Positions 24,171-32,811 of a stretch of 64,000 nt of DNA are shown here, piece after piece. The stretch's first letter is position 1, and the number at the start of each line of letters is the position of its first letter. Location: assembly GCA_964438205.1 (NCBI GenBank), contig CAYTJQ010000009.1:1-64000 (forward strand), given 5' to 3'. Origin of the DNA: Pseudohaliea sp964438205 (GTDB lineage Bacteria; Pseudomonadota; Gammaproteobacteria; Pseudomonadales; Halieaceae). The position numbers were made by a program, and so were the translations under genes. Below the pieces are notes generated by a model. The model was given only the letters and a program-made list of their open reading frames with translations, did no database searches and was not told the origin of the DNA.

Positions 24171-25754
24171 TCAGTGCTCCCGCGTCGCGCGGAAGTCGAT
24201 GTCCGGCCAGCGCTCTTCCATGAGCGACAGGTTGACCCGCGTCGGCGCCAGGTAGGTCAGGTAGCCGCCCCCGTCTTCCGAGAGGTGTTCCGCCGCTTTC
24301 TTGCGGAATTCCTCGAGCTTGCGCGGGTCGTCGCAGTAGACCCAGCGCGCCGTGTAGACGTTCACCGGCTCGTAGAGCGCCTCGACCTTGTACTCGTCCC
24401 TGAGCCGGTAGGCGACCACGTCGAACTGCAGCTGGCCCACGGCGCCGACGATGAGATCGGTCGAGGTCAGCGGTGCGAAAACCTGCGTCGAACCCTCCTC
24501 CGAGAGCTGCTGCAGACCCTTCTGCAGCTGCTTCGACTTCATCGGGTCGCGCAGGCGGATGCGCCGGAACAGCTCCGGCGCGAAGTGCGGAATACCGGTG
24601 AACTGCAGCGCCTCACCGCCGGTGAAGGTGTCGCCGATCTGGATCGTGCCGTGGTTGTGAAGGCCGATGATGTCGCCGGCCACGGCCTCCTCGACGAGGG
24701 CGCGCTCGCCGGCCTTGAAGGTCACCGCATCGGCGATGCGGACGTCCTTGCCGATGCGCACGTGACGCATCTTCATGCCCTTCTCGTAACGGCCCGCACA
24801 GACACGCAGGAAGGCGATGCGGTCCCGGTGCCGCGGGTCCATGTTGGCCTGGATCTTGAAAACGAAGCCGCTGAAGGCGGGCTCCGCGGCGGCGACGGTG
24901 CGCGTCGTGGTCTCCCGGTCGAGGGGGGCCGGCGCCCAGGCCACGAAATCGTCGAGCATCTCGCGCACGCCGAAGTTTGCCAGCGCCGTGCCGAAGAACA
25001 CCGGCGTCAGCCGCCCGGCGAGGAACGCCTCGCTGTCGAATTCGTGGCTGGCGCCGCGGACGAGCTCGATTTCGTCGCAGAAGGCATCGTAGTCATCGCC
25101 GAGCAGGGTCCGCGCTCCATCGCTGGCGAGGCCCGCGATGCGCTTATCCGGGTGCAGCTCGCGGCCGTGACCCGGCTCAAAGACATGCACCGTGTCCGTG
25201 TACAGGTTGTAGACGCCGCGGAAGTGACCGCCCATACCGATGGGCCAGTTCACCGGCGCCGCGGCGATACCGAGCACTTCCTCGATCTCGTCGAGCAGCT
25301 CGATGGCGTCGCGGATGTCGCGGTCCAGCTTGTTGACGAAGCTGATGATCGGCGTGTCGCGCAAGCGGCACACGTTCATGAGCTTGATGGTGCGGTCCTC
25401 GACGCCCTTGGCGCCGTCGATGACCATGAGCGCCGAATCCACCGCCGTGAGCGTGCGGTAGGTGTCCTCGGAGAAGTCCTCGTGCCCCGGGGTGTCCAGG
25501 AGGTTCACCACGCAGTCGCGGTAGGGAAACTGCATCACCGAGGAGGTCACGGAGATGCCCCGCTCCTGCTCCATGCTCATCCAGTCCGAGGTGGCGTGCG
25601 GCCCCTTCTTCCCCTTCACCATGCCCGCGGTCTGGATCACGCTGCCGAGGAGCAGGAGCTTCTCGGTCATGGTGGTCTTGCCCGCGTCCGGGTGGGAGAT
25701 GATGGCGAAGGTGCGGCGCCGGGCGACGGCGTCGTTCGCGGCGGTCTCGGTCAT
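24171..25754 (-). CDS. prfC: Peptide chain release factor 3
   Basis: RF3 is the GTPase that recycles RF1 and RF2 from the ribosome. The 527-residue protein has G1 SHPDAGKTTMTEKLLLLG, G3 DTPGHEDFSEDTYR and G4 NKLDRDIRD. The RF3-specific RF-domain follows, ending RVNLSLMEERWPDIDFRATRE. Length matches E. coli. ATG start. The egtB operon begins 20 bases downstream without an obvious terminator, so egt genes may be reached by read-through. Confidence 0.97.
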   Translation of the reverse strand: MTETAANDAVARRRTFAIISHPDAGKTTMTEKLLLLGSVIQTAGMVKGKKGPHATSDWMSMEQERGISVTSSVMQFPYRDCVVNLLDTPGHEDFSEDTYRTLTAVDSALMVIDGAKGVEDRTIKLMNVCRLRDTPIISFVNKLDRDIRDAIELLDEIEEVLGIAAAPVNWPIGMGGHFRGVYNLYTDTVHVFEPGHGRELHPDKRIAGLASDGARTLLGDDYDAFCDEIELVRGASHEFDSEAFLAGRLTPVFFGTALANFGVREMLDDFVAWAPAPLDRETTTRTVAAAEPAFSGFVFKIQANMDPRHRDRIAFLRVCAGRYEKGMKMRHVRIGKDVRIADAVTFKAGERALVEEAVAGDIIGLHNHGTIQIGDTFTGGEALQFTGIPHFAPELFRRIRLRDPMKSKQLQKGLQQLSEEGSTQVFAPLTSTDLIVGAVGQLQFDVVAYRLRDEYKVEALYEPVNVYTARWVYCDDPRKLEEFRKKAAEHLSEDGGGYLTYLAPTRVNLSLMEERWPDIDFRATREH

Positions 25755-25833
25755 GGTGTGCCTGGTTCACGTTTCTCGGGGGGCGCGAGTGTAGCAGAGG
25801 GGCGGCGCCCGTGCCCTCGTGTTCGCTGCTGGC

Positions 25834-25839
25834 TATAAT
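25834..25839 (+). promoter_or_regulatory. Consensus -10 box immediately upstream of regB
   Basis: A perfect TATAAT lies 7 bases upstream of the regB ATG (25846). The base expected to be the transcription start is the A of the ATG or very near it, so the message would be leaderless. No good -35 is seen at 17 bases (GTGCCC). Confidence 0.55.
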
Positions 25840-25845
25840 CGCGCG

Positions 25846-27174
25846 ATGCTGAGCCCCCACCCGCATCCCGACGCCTACCGCGCCTCCCTCGCCAACCTGC
25901 GCAGCCTGCTGGCGATCCGCACCATCGCCCTCTTCGGCCAGGCCGGGGTCCTCGCCTGGGTGCTCGCGGCCAGCCGCTCCGCTACGAGCCTCGCCGGGCT
26001 CAGCGCGAGCCTGGCCCTCCTCGCCGCCTTCACCGTCGCGACCTTCTGGCGCAGCGGGAAGCCCTGGCCGGTCACCGACGGCGAGTTCTTCGGCCAGCTC
26101 CTCGGCGATGTGGTGCTGTGGAGCGCGCTCATGTATTTCAGCGGCGGCGCCAACAATCCCTTCATTTCCTACTACATCGTGCCCGTGGTGGTCTCCGCCG
26201 CGGTCCTGCCCTGGCGCTACACCTGGCTCGTGACCGGCGCCTCCCTGGTCGCCTACAGCGTGCTGCTCTACGTCTACGTTCCCCTGCCGCTGTTCTCACC
26301 GCACGCCGCCATGGGCCACGGCGCGACGGGCAACGTGCACACGCTGGGCATGTGGTTCAATTTCCTGTTCAGCGCGGGGCTCATCACTTATTTCGTGGTG
26401 CGCATGGGCGCGATCCTGCGGGCCCAGGCCGCCCGCGACGCCAAGCAGCGGGAGGACCGGTTGCGCAACGACCAGATCATGGCCGTGGCGAGCCTCGCCG
26501 CGGGCACGGCGCACGAGCTGGCCACGCCCCTGGCGACCATGACCGTGACCGTCGATGAGCTGCTCGCGGACCCGGCGCTGGCCGCCGATGCGCGGGCCGA
26601 CTGCGAGATCCTCCGCGACCAGCTGGCGACCTGCCGGAGCACGCTGCGCGCGCTGTCGAGCACCGCGGAGCTGACCTCCGCGACCCGTCCCCGGCGCCAG
26701 CGGCTCGATGCCTTTGCGCGGGAAACGCTGGAGCGCTGGGCCGTGCGCCGGCCGGCCGTGCGCCACGGTTTCGAGTCCCAGGCGGGCCCCGCACCGGCGG
26801 TACTCACGGAGCCCACCCTGGCGCAGGCACTGGAGAACCTGCTCAACAACGCCGCCGACAGCGGCGGCGACCGGGTCGAGGTGAGCACCCGCTGGGATGC
26901 GCGCGAAGGCCGGATCACGGTCCGCGACAACGGCCCGGGGATCCCCCGGGAACTGCTCGCGGACCCGGGCAAGCCAGTGCTGCTCGGCAGCCGCAAGGGG
27001 CTCGGTATCGGCCTCATGCTGAGCCACGCGGCAGTGGAACGGCACGGCGGACGCATCGAGCTGCGCAATACCGACGGCGGCAGCGAAGCGCGCCTGGTAC
27101 TGCCACTCGCGCCGCCGGGGGAGGCGGACAGCGGCACGACCGGCACGTCGGGAGAAGACGAGGAACAGGCATGA
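25846..27174 (+). CDS. regB: Redox-sensing histidine kinase, RegB/PrrB/ActS family
   Basis: RegB-type kinases sense redox state through ubiquinone and a cysteine and phosphorylate RegA to control respiration and related genes. In this 442-residue protein residues about 20-185 are membrane segments. They contain SGGANNPFISYY, matching the GGXXNPF quinone-site signature of RegB. The H-box is ASLAAGTAHELATPLATM, followed by a conserved Cys in QLATCRSTLRALSS, the position of the redox-active cysteine. The ATPase has NLLNNAADSG, DNGPGIP and GLGIGLMLSHA. It overlaps regA as ATGA. Confidence 0.92.
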   Translation: MLSPHPHPDAYRASLANLRSLLAIRTIALFGQAGVLAWVLAASRSATSLAGLSASLALLAAFTVATFWRSGKPWPVTDGEFFGQLLGDVVLWSALMYFSGGANNPFISYYIVPVVVSAAVLPWRYTWLVTGASLVAYSVLLYVYVPLPLFSPHAAMGHGATGNVHTLGMWFNFLFSAGLITYFVVRMGAILRAQAARDAKQREDRLRNDQIMAVASLAAGTAHELATPLATMTVTVDELLADPALAADARADCEILRDQLATCRSTLRALSSTAELTSATRPRRQRLDAFARETLERWAVRRPAVRHGFESQAGPAPAVLTEPTLAQALENLLNNAADSGGDRVEVSTRWDAREGRITVRDNGPGIPRELLADPGKPVLLGSRKGLGIGLMLSHAAVERHGGRIELRNTDGGSEARLVLPLAPPGEADSGTTGTSGEDEEQA

Positions 27175-27701
27175 GCCAGGAACGGCTGTTGATCGTGGAC
27201 GACGACCCGGCATTTACCCGGATCATGGCGCGCGGCCTCGAGCGCCGCGGCTTCGAGGTACTCGTCTGCAATGACGCGGACGCTGCGCTCGAGCGCAGCG
27301 CCGGCTTCGCGCCGAGCCACATACTCCTCGACCTCAACATGCCGGGCACCTCGGGCCTGGTCGCGCTGCCCGCCCTCCTCGCCTGCGCACCCGGCGCGCG
27401 CGTGGTCGTTCTCACCGGCTACTCGAGCGTCGCCACCGCGGTGGAGGCGACCAAGGCCGGCGCGACCAATTACCTCTGCAAGCCCGCGAGCATCGACGAG
27501 ATCCTCGCCGCCTTCGGCGAGACAGAGGCCCCGCCGGTGGCTGTACCCAGCCAGCCCACCTCTCTGGAGCGGTTGGAATGGGAGCACCTGCAGCGGGTGC
27601 TCCGGGACCACGACGGCAATATCTCCGCCACGGCGAGAGCCCTCGGCATGCACCGGCGTACCCTGCAGCGCAAGCTCGCGAAGCGGCCGGTCAAGCACTG
27701 A
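27171..27701 (+). CDS. regA: Response regulator, RegA/PrrA/ActR family
   Basis: RegA is the DNA-binding partner of RegB. The 176-residue protein has an N-terminal receiver with acidic pocket VDDD, phospho-acceptor Asp in HILLDLNMPGTSG and the conserved Lys in NYLCKPAS. A proline-rich linker (EAPPVAVPSQPTS) leads to a Fis-type helix-turn-helix ending GMHRRTLQRKLAKRPVK, nearly invariant in RegA proteins. Its last 11 bases overlap the convergent lipB. Confidence 0.95.
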   Translation: MSQERLLIVDDDPAFTRIMARGLERRGFEVLVCNDADAALERSAGFAPSHILLDLNMPGTSGLVALPALLACAPGARVVVLTGYSSVATAVEATKAGATNYLCKPASIDEILAAFGETEAPPVAVPSQPTSLERLEWEHLQRVLRDHDGNISATARALGMHRRTLQRKLAKRPVKH

Positions 27702-28320
27702 GCGCGGTGAGTTCGTCCTCTAGGGCGATGAGCAGCGCCTCGCCCACCGCCGCTTCATCCAGCAAGGCAGCCGGCAGCAGAGCGGCCATCGAGGTCACCG
27801 CGAGGCCCTCGTAGCCGCAGGGATTGATGCGGCCGAAAGGCTCGAGGTCGAGATTCACGTTGAGGGCGAGGCCGTGGTAACTGCAGCCCCGGCGCACCCG
27901 CAGCCCCAGGGACGCGATCTTCGCACCGTCCACGTAGACCCCGGGCCGGGCCGGGTCGGCCGCGCCGTCGATACCGTGGCCGGCGAGCACCGCGACGATG
28001 GCACGCTCGATCAGGCTCACCAGTTCGCGCACGCCGAGGCCGCGACGCTTCAGGTCGATGAGCAGGTAGACCACCCACTGCCCCGGGCCGTGGTAGGTCA
28101 CCTGGCCGCCGCGATCGACCTGCACCACGGGAATATCGCCGGGCGCGAGCACGTGCTCGGCACGGCCGGCCTGGCCCTGGGTAAAGACCCGGGGGTGCTG
28201 GAGCAGCCAGAGTTCGTCGGGGGTGTCCGCGCGGCGCTCGTCCGTGAACCGCCGCATGGCGGCCAGGGTTTCTGCATAATCCGCCTCGCCGAGGCGGCGG
28301 TGGCGCAGCCCGGCGCTCAC
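27691..28320 (-). CDS. lipB: Octanoyl-[ACP]:protein N-octanoyltransferase LipB
   Basis: LipB moves octanoate from acyl carrier protein to lipoyl domains, the first step of lipoate synthesis. The 209-residue protein has the substrate motif VDRGGQVTYHGPGQ, the catalytic Lys in VDGAKIASLGLRV and the catalytic Cys in INPCGYEGLAVTS. Start is GTG (28318-28320), overlapping the ybeD stop as GTGA. LipA is expected near but is not in the window. Confidence 0.96.
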   Translation of the reverse strand: MSAGLRHRRLGEADYAETLAAMRRFTDERRADTPDELWLLQHPRVFTQGQAGRAEHVLAPGDIPVVQVDRGGQVTYHGPGQWVVYLLIDLKRRGLGVRELVSLIERAIVAVLAGHGIDGAADPARPGVYVDGAKIASLGLRVRRGCSYHGLALNVNLDLEPFGRINPCGYEGLAVTSMAALLPAALLDEAAVGEALLIALEDELTALSA

Positions 28321-28586
28321 AGCACCATCTGCACGTGGCCCGTCGCCATGAGGTCCCGGTGCAGGGCCTGGAGCTGCTCCGGGCCGGTGGCGATGATGGT
28401 GACAGTCATGGCCAGGAAAGTGCCGTTGCGGCTGTCGCGGATGCTGATGCCGGCCTGGTCGAAGCCCGGTGCATGGCGCTCGAACACGGCGACGACGGCG
28501 TCCTGCATGCCCTCGCTGTTACGGCCGAGTACCTTGATGGGATACTCGCAGGGAAATTCGATTTTCGGCGGTTCCTGCTCCGTCAC
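28317..28586 (-). CDS. ybeD: YbeD-family protein (DUF493)
   Basis: This 89-residue ACT-like fold protein is always found between dacA and lipB; its function is unknown, with regulation of lipoate synthesis suggested from context. I place the start at GTG 28584-28586, with GAGGTGG just upstream; this gives the family N-terminus ending PKIEFPCEYPIKVLG. The motif SIRDSRNGTFLAMTVTI is typical. The frame is open 12 codons further upstream into dacA, but without family similarity. Confidence 0.92.
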   Translation of the reverse strand: MTEQEPPKIEFPCEYPIKVLGRNSEGMQDAVVAVFERHAPGFDQAGISIRDSRNGTFLAMTVTIIATGPEQLQALHRDLMATGHVQMVL

Positions 28587-28594
28587 CGGCCACC

Positions 28595-29755
28595 TCAGGC
28601 GCCGAAGAGGCGCGCGAGCCACATGAGGATGATGTCCCAGAGGCGCGCGAAGAAACCACCGGGCTCCACGGCCTCGAGCGCGACCACGGGGCCCTGGTGG
28701 AGGAGTTCGCCGTCGAGCAGGAGGGTCAGCGTACCGACGCTGTCGCCAACGGCCAGCGGCGCCTCGATGTCGTCGACCAGGGCCACGCGCTGCTCCACCT
28801 GCTGGCGCTTGCCCCGGGGCAGCGTGAGCACGATCTCCTCGACAACGCCGACGGACGCGTAGTCCACCCGGCCCTTCCAGACCCGCGGCTTCTCGAGCTC
28901 CTCGCCCGCATCGAGGAGACGGGCCGTCTCGTAGAAACGGAAGCCGTAGTTGAGGAGGCTGCGGGTCTCGTTCTTGCGCGCCGTGGGGCTGCTGGTGCCG
29001 AGGACGACGGAAATGAGCCGCATGTCGCCGCGCTTCGCCGAAGCCACGAGCCCGTAGCCGGCCTCGCTGGTGTAGCCGGTCTTCAGGCCGTCGACGGACG
29101 GGTCCTCGCGCAGCAGCTTGTTGCGGTTGTATTGCTTGATGTCGTTGTAGGTGTAGTCGAGTTCCTTGTAGCGCGCGTAGTGCTCCGGGAAGCTGCGGAT
29201 GATCGCGGCGGACAGCTTGGCGAGATCCCGTGCGGTGGTGTAGTGGTTCGGGTCCGGCAGCCCGTGGGAATTCGTGAAGTGACTGTTGCTGAGGCCAAGG
29301 CGCTCGGCGTGCTGGTTCATGAGTTCGGCGAAGGCCTCCTCGCTGCCGGCGATGTGCTCGGCGACGGCCACGGTCGCGTCGTTGCCGGAGGAGATGACGA
29401 TGCCGCGCTCCAGTTCACCGATGGTCACATCCTTGCCGGGCTCGATCCACATCAGGGAGGAACCGTTGAAGACCGGGTTCTGCGACCAGGAGTTTTCGCT
29501 TATCACCACCTGCTCGTCGCGCGAAAGCCGTCCCTCGGCGATCTCGTTGGCCAGCACGTAGCTGGTCATGAGCTTGGTCAGGCTGGCCGGCGGCAGCGTC
29601 GCGTCGGGGTTGTCCCTGGCGATGACGAAGCCGGTTGCGGCATCGACGAGGATGAAGGCCTCCGCGGCGACCTGGGGCGGCGCGGGCACGATGCTCTGGG
29701 CCTGGCCCTGCACGGCCAGCAGCAGGCCGAGGATGGCGAAGGCGAGTCGACGCAT
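28595..29755 (-). CDS. dacA: D-alanyl-D-alanine carboxypeptidase (PBP5/6)
   Basis: DacA trims the terminal D-alanine from peptidoglycan stem peptides in the periplasm. The 386-residue protein has a signal peptide (about 1-20, ending GQAQ). The penicillin-binding triad follows as SXXK in PPASLTKLMT, SXN in SSGNDATVAVAEH and KTG in VDGLKTGYTSEAG. The C-terminal PBP5 domain ends in the amphipathic membrane anchor FARLWDIILMWLARLFGA. ATG at 29753-29755 is preferred over a TTG nine bases upstream because GGGGGA is well placed for it. Confidence 0.95.
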   Translation of the reverse strand: MRRLAFAILGLLLAVQGQAQSIVPAPPQVAAEAFILVDAATGFVIARDNPDATLPPASLTKLMTSYVLANEIAEGRLSRDEQVVISENSWSQNPVFNGSSLMWIEPGKDVTIGELERGIVISSGNDATVAVAEHIAGSEEAFAELMNQHAERLGLSNSHFTNSHGLPDPNHYTTARDLAKLSAAIIRSFPEHYARYKELDYTYNDIKQYNRNKLLREDPSVDGLKTGYTSEAGYGLVASAKRGDMRLISVVLGTSSPTARKNETRSLLNYGFRFYETARLLDAGEELEKPRVWKGRVDYASVGVVEEIVLTLPRGKRQQVEQRVALVDDIEAPLAVGDSVGTLTLLLDGELLHQGPVVALEAVEPGGFFARLWDIILMWLARLFGA

Positions 29756-29852
29756 GGCAGGCAATCCCCCGATGGCTAGGAGCGCGCGATGTTACCGCAT
29801 GGCCCGGGCCAGCGAAAGGAAGCCCCCCGCAGCGCCCGGCGGAGCGCCGACT

Positions 29853-30623
29853 TCAGGGCAGGGCCTGCCCGGGGTCCAGCCCTCGGGAGCGCAGGAGCGC
29901 GCGCACGGACTCCAGGTGCGCCTCGTCGCGCACGGGCCCGACACGCACCCGGTTCAGCGCGCGGCCGTGCACCTCGACCGGTGTCACCGTCACCGGCGCG
30001 TCGACCAGCGCCGCCACCTGGGCCCGCAGGCTCTCGGCCGTCTCCTGGCTGGAGAACGCACCGAGCTGCAAGTAGCGGTAGACACCGGCCTCGCTGTCGC
30101 GGCGATCGTCGACGCCGGCGAGGGCGAGGGCCTCCAGGCGCACCGGCGCGGTCCCCGCCTCGGCGAAGCCCAGGCGCACGGCGGCACCGTAGCTCAGGTC
30201 GATGACCCGTTCCGCGTGAAAGGGGCCGCGATCGTTCACGCGCACCACCATGGAACGCCCGTTGGCGAGATTGGTGACCCGGAGGTAGGAGGGAATGGGC
30301 AGCGTCCGGTGGGCTGCCGTGGGACCATACAGATCATAGGGCTCGCCGTTGGCGGTCTCGCGGCCGTGGAACCGCGTCCCGTACCAGGAGGCGATACCCT
30401 CGGCACGGTAGCCCGCCGCCGTCGGCAGCACGCGATAGGTCTCGCCGTTTACCACGTAGGGGCTGCTGTTCCCGGCGCGCAGGATGGGCTCGGCACGGGG
30501 CACCGCATCCGGCACCTCGTGCGCCGCGATGGGCCTCAGCGGCGCGCCGTCGGGCGGCTCCGGGACGCTGCAGCCGCCGAGACCGACGAGCAGCAGGCAG
30601 CCCAGGCCCCAGGGCAGGCTCAC
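29853..30623 (-). CDS. rlpA: Septal ring lytic transglycosylase lipoprotein RlpA
   Basis: RlpA cleaves peptidoglycan lacking stem peptides at the septum. The 256-residue protein has a lipobox (LLVGLGGC), a double-psi beta-barrel catalytic domain (AEGIASWYGTRFHGRETANGE, VVRVNDRGPFH, IDLSYGAA) and a C-terminal SPOR domain for binding denuded glycan (VYRYLQLGAFSSQETAESLRA). Start GTG (30621-30623) overlaps the mltB stop. The 97-bp gap to dacA has no recognisable element. Confidence 0.94.
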   Translation of the reverse strand: MSLPWGLGCLLLVGLGGCSVPEPPDGAPLRPIAAHEVPDAVPRAEPILRAGNSSPYVVNGETYRVLPTAAGYRAEGIASWYGTRFHGRETANGEPYDLYGPTAAHRTLPIPSYLRVTNLANGRSMVVRVNDRGPFHAERVIDLSYGAAVRLGFAEAGTAPVRLEALALAGVDDRRDSEAGVYRYLQLGAFSSQETAESLRAQVAALVDAPVTVTPVEVHGRALNRVRVGPVRDEAHLESVRALLRSRGLDPGQALP

Positions 30624-31675
30624 GCGCCGGCACCCTCGCCCTCACGAAGGCGCTCGCTGAGCTGGTACACGGCCATCGCGTACAGCGCGCTGCGATTGTA
30701 GCGGGTGATGACGTAGAAGTTGGGCAGGCCGATCCAGTACTCGGGCCCGTCGTCACCCTGCAGGGACAGCGCGAGGGCCGGGGCCTCGGCCGGCAGCTCG
30801 CGCCCGGCGACGAGGCCCCCGGCGCCGAGCTCGGCGACCGTGCGCTCCGCGTCGAGGCCGTCGTCGAACCAGTCCGCCGGCACCGGCCCGGCGAGGGTCG
30901 CCCGCGCCGCCACCGGCTCGCCCGGCCGCCAGCCGTGGCGCGCGAGGTAGTTGGCAACGCTGCCGATGGCATCGGCGGGATTGTTCCAGATGTCGGCGAG
31001 CCCATCGCCGTCGAAATCCACCGCGTAGCTGCGGTAGCTGCTGGGCATGAACTGGCCGTAGCCCATGGCGCCGGCGTAGGACCCTTCGAGGGTTGCCGGG
31101 TCGAGGCCCTGCTCCCGGGCCAGCAGCAGGAAGTGGCGCAACTCCCGGCGGAAAAACGGCGCACGCGGCAGGTAGTCGAAGGCCAGCGTGGCCAGGGCGT
31201 CGATGACCGCGTAACTGCCGGTGATGCGACCGTAGTAGGTTTCCACACCGAGCACCGCGGCGATCACCGGCGCCGGCACGCCGCTCTCGGCCTCGGCGGC
31301 GGCGAGGGTGTCACGGTGCTCGGCCAGGAAGGCGATACCCTCGTCGATGCGACGGTCGGTGAGGAAGATGTCCCGGTACTCGTGCCAGGGCTTGGTCTTC
31401 TCCGCCGGCCGGGCGATGGCCTCGAGGATGCTGTCCCGGCGTTCCGCCGCCGCGAAGAGCGCCTCCAGTTCCTCGCGCTCGAACCCGTCCTCGGCCACCA
31501 GCTCGTCGATGAAGTCCGCGGCGGCCGGGTGGTCGCCATAGTTGTCGTGATGGTGCTCGGCGCAGGCCGGCAGCGCGATACACAGGCCCGCGAGCAGCGC
31601 CAGGCGCCGCGGGGACAGGGGGACAGAAAAGGCGTGCAGCATCGGGCTCCCTCGCTGGCCGGGATGGCGGCTCAT
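30620..31675 (-). CDS. mltB: Membrane-bound lytic murein transglycosylase B
   Basis: MltB cleaves glycan strands to form anhydromuropeptides. The 351-residue protein has a lipoprotein-like signal (LALLAGLCIALPAC), catalytic Glu in AAVLGVETYYGRITG, and the family motif GAMGYGQFMPSSYRSYAVDFD followed by DGDGLADIW. Two starts are possible: ATG 31675, overlapping rodA as ATGA, and an ATG 33 bases inside (MLHAFS) that gives a more standard signal peptide. Part of the rodA-mltB-rlpA-dacA envelope cluster. Confidence 0.94.
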   Translation of the reverse strand: MSRHPGQRGSPMLHAFSVPLSPRRLALLAGLCIALPACAEHHHDNYGDHPAAADFIDELVAEDGFEREELEALFAAAERRDSILEAIARPAEKTKPWHEYRDIFLTDRRIDEGIAFLAEHRDTLAAAEAESGVPAPVIAAVLGVETYYGRITGSYAVIDALATLAFDYLPRAPFFRRELRHFLLLAREQGLDPATLEGSYAGAMGYGQFMPSSYRSYAVDFDGDGLADIWNNPADAIGSVANYLARHGWRPGEPVAARATLAGPVPADWFDDGLDAERTVAELGAGGLVAGRELPAEAPALALSLQGDDGPEYWIGLPNFYVITRYNRSALYAMAVYQLSERLREGEGAGA

Positions 31676-32811
31676 TGTCCGATGACCCGCTGCTCCGCGG
31701 CGACCGCCATGAGCAGGCCGAAGCCCGCCAGGAGTGTGACCACGGAGGTGCCCCCGGCGCTCACCAGGGGTAACGGGACACCGACCACGGGCAGGAGCCC
31801 GGACACCATGCCCATGTTAACAAAAATGTAGACGAAGAAAGTCAGCGTCAGGCTGCCGGCGAGGATACGGCCATAGGTGCTCTGGGCGTTGAGACCGATC
31901 CAGAAACCGCGCAGCAGGATGAGCAGGTACAGGGCCAGCAGCAGCACGACCCCGCGCAGGCCGAACTCCTCCGCGAGCACCGCGATGATGAAGTCCGTGT
32001 GGCTCTCGGGCAGGAAATCGAGGTGCGACTGCGTGCCCTCCAGCCAGCCCTTGCCAGCCCAGCCGCCGGAGCCGATGGCGGTCTTCGACTGGATGATGTT
32101 CCAACCGGCACCGAGCTTGTCGCTCTCGGGGTTGAGCAGCGTGAGGATGCGCTGACGCTGGTAATCCTTGAGGACAAAGGTCCACATGGGCCAGGCGGAG
32201 GCCAGGGCGAGGGCCACGGCACCGAAGATGTAGCGCCAGCCCATGCCGGCCATGAACACCACGAACAGGCCGCTGGCAGCGATGAGCAGCGCCGTTCCCA
32301 GGTCCGGCTGCTGCAGGATCAGTGCTGCCGGCAGCACGATAAGGCCGAAACAGGCGAGCAGGTAGGGCAGCCGCGGCGGCAGCACCCGGTCGGCGAGGTA
32401 CCAGGCCACGGTCATGGGCACCAGCAGCTTCATGATCTCCGACGGCTGGAAACGGAAACCGCCGAGATCGAGCCAGCGCTGGGCGCCCTTGGCGCCGACA
32501 CCGAAGAACATCACGCCCACGAGCAGCATAAGCCCGACGAGGTAGACCCAGGGCGACCAGCGCTGGTAGCGGACGAGGGGGAACTGGGCGGCGACGAGCA
32601 TCACCAGGAAGCCGAGAACGAGGTAGCGCGCCTGGCGCATCACGGCGCCCATGTCACCGTCGGCGGCGCTGTACAGGACCACCAGGCCGTAGCCGGTGAC
32701 CGCCAGCAGCAGCACCAGCAGCGGCAGGTCCAGGCGCAGCCGGGGGGCGGCGCGCGAGCTGCGGCCCAGGCCCGCTTCATGCCCCGGGAGCTGGCGGACG
32801 TAATCAACCAC
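31672..32811 (-). CDS. rodA: Rod-shape SEDS glycosyltransferase RodA (MrdB)
   Basis: RodA polymerises glycan strands for lateral wall growth together with PBP2. The 379-residue protein is mostly membrane-embedded; SEDS landmarks include GAKGAQRWLDLGGFRFQPSEIMK, the catalytic-site loop ESHTDFIIAVLAEEFGLRG and VGVPLPLVSAGGTS near the C-terminus. The GTG start (32809-32811) overlaps mrdA by 8 bases. Confidence 0.96.
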   Translation of the reverse strand: MVDYVRQLPGHEAGLGRSSRAAPRLRLDLPLLVLLLAVTGYGLVVLYSAADGDMGAVMRQARYLVLGFLVMLVAAQFPLVRYQRWSPWVYLVGLMLLVGVMFFGVGAKGAQRWLDLGGFRFQPSEIMKLLVPMTVAWYLADRVLPPRLPYLLACFGLIVLPAALILQQPDLGTALLIAASGLFVVFMAGMGWRYIFGAVALALASAWPMWTFVLKDYQRQRILTLLNPESDKLGAGWNIIQSKTAIGSGGWAGKGWLEGTQSHLDFLPESHTDFIIAVLAEEFGLRGVVLLLALYLLILLRGFWIGLNAQSTYGRILAGSLTLTFFVYIFVNMGMVSGLLPVVGVPLPLVSAGGTSVVTLLAGFGLLMAVAAEQRVIGQ

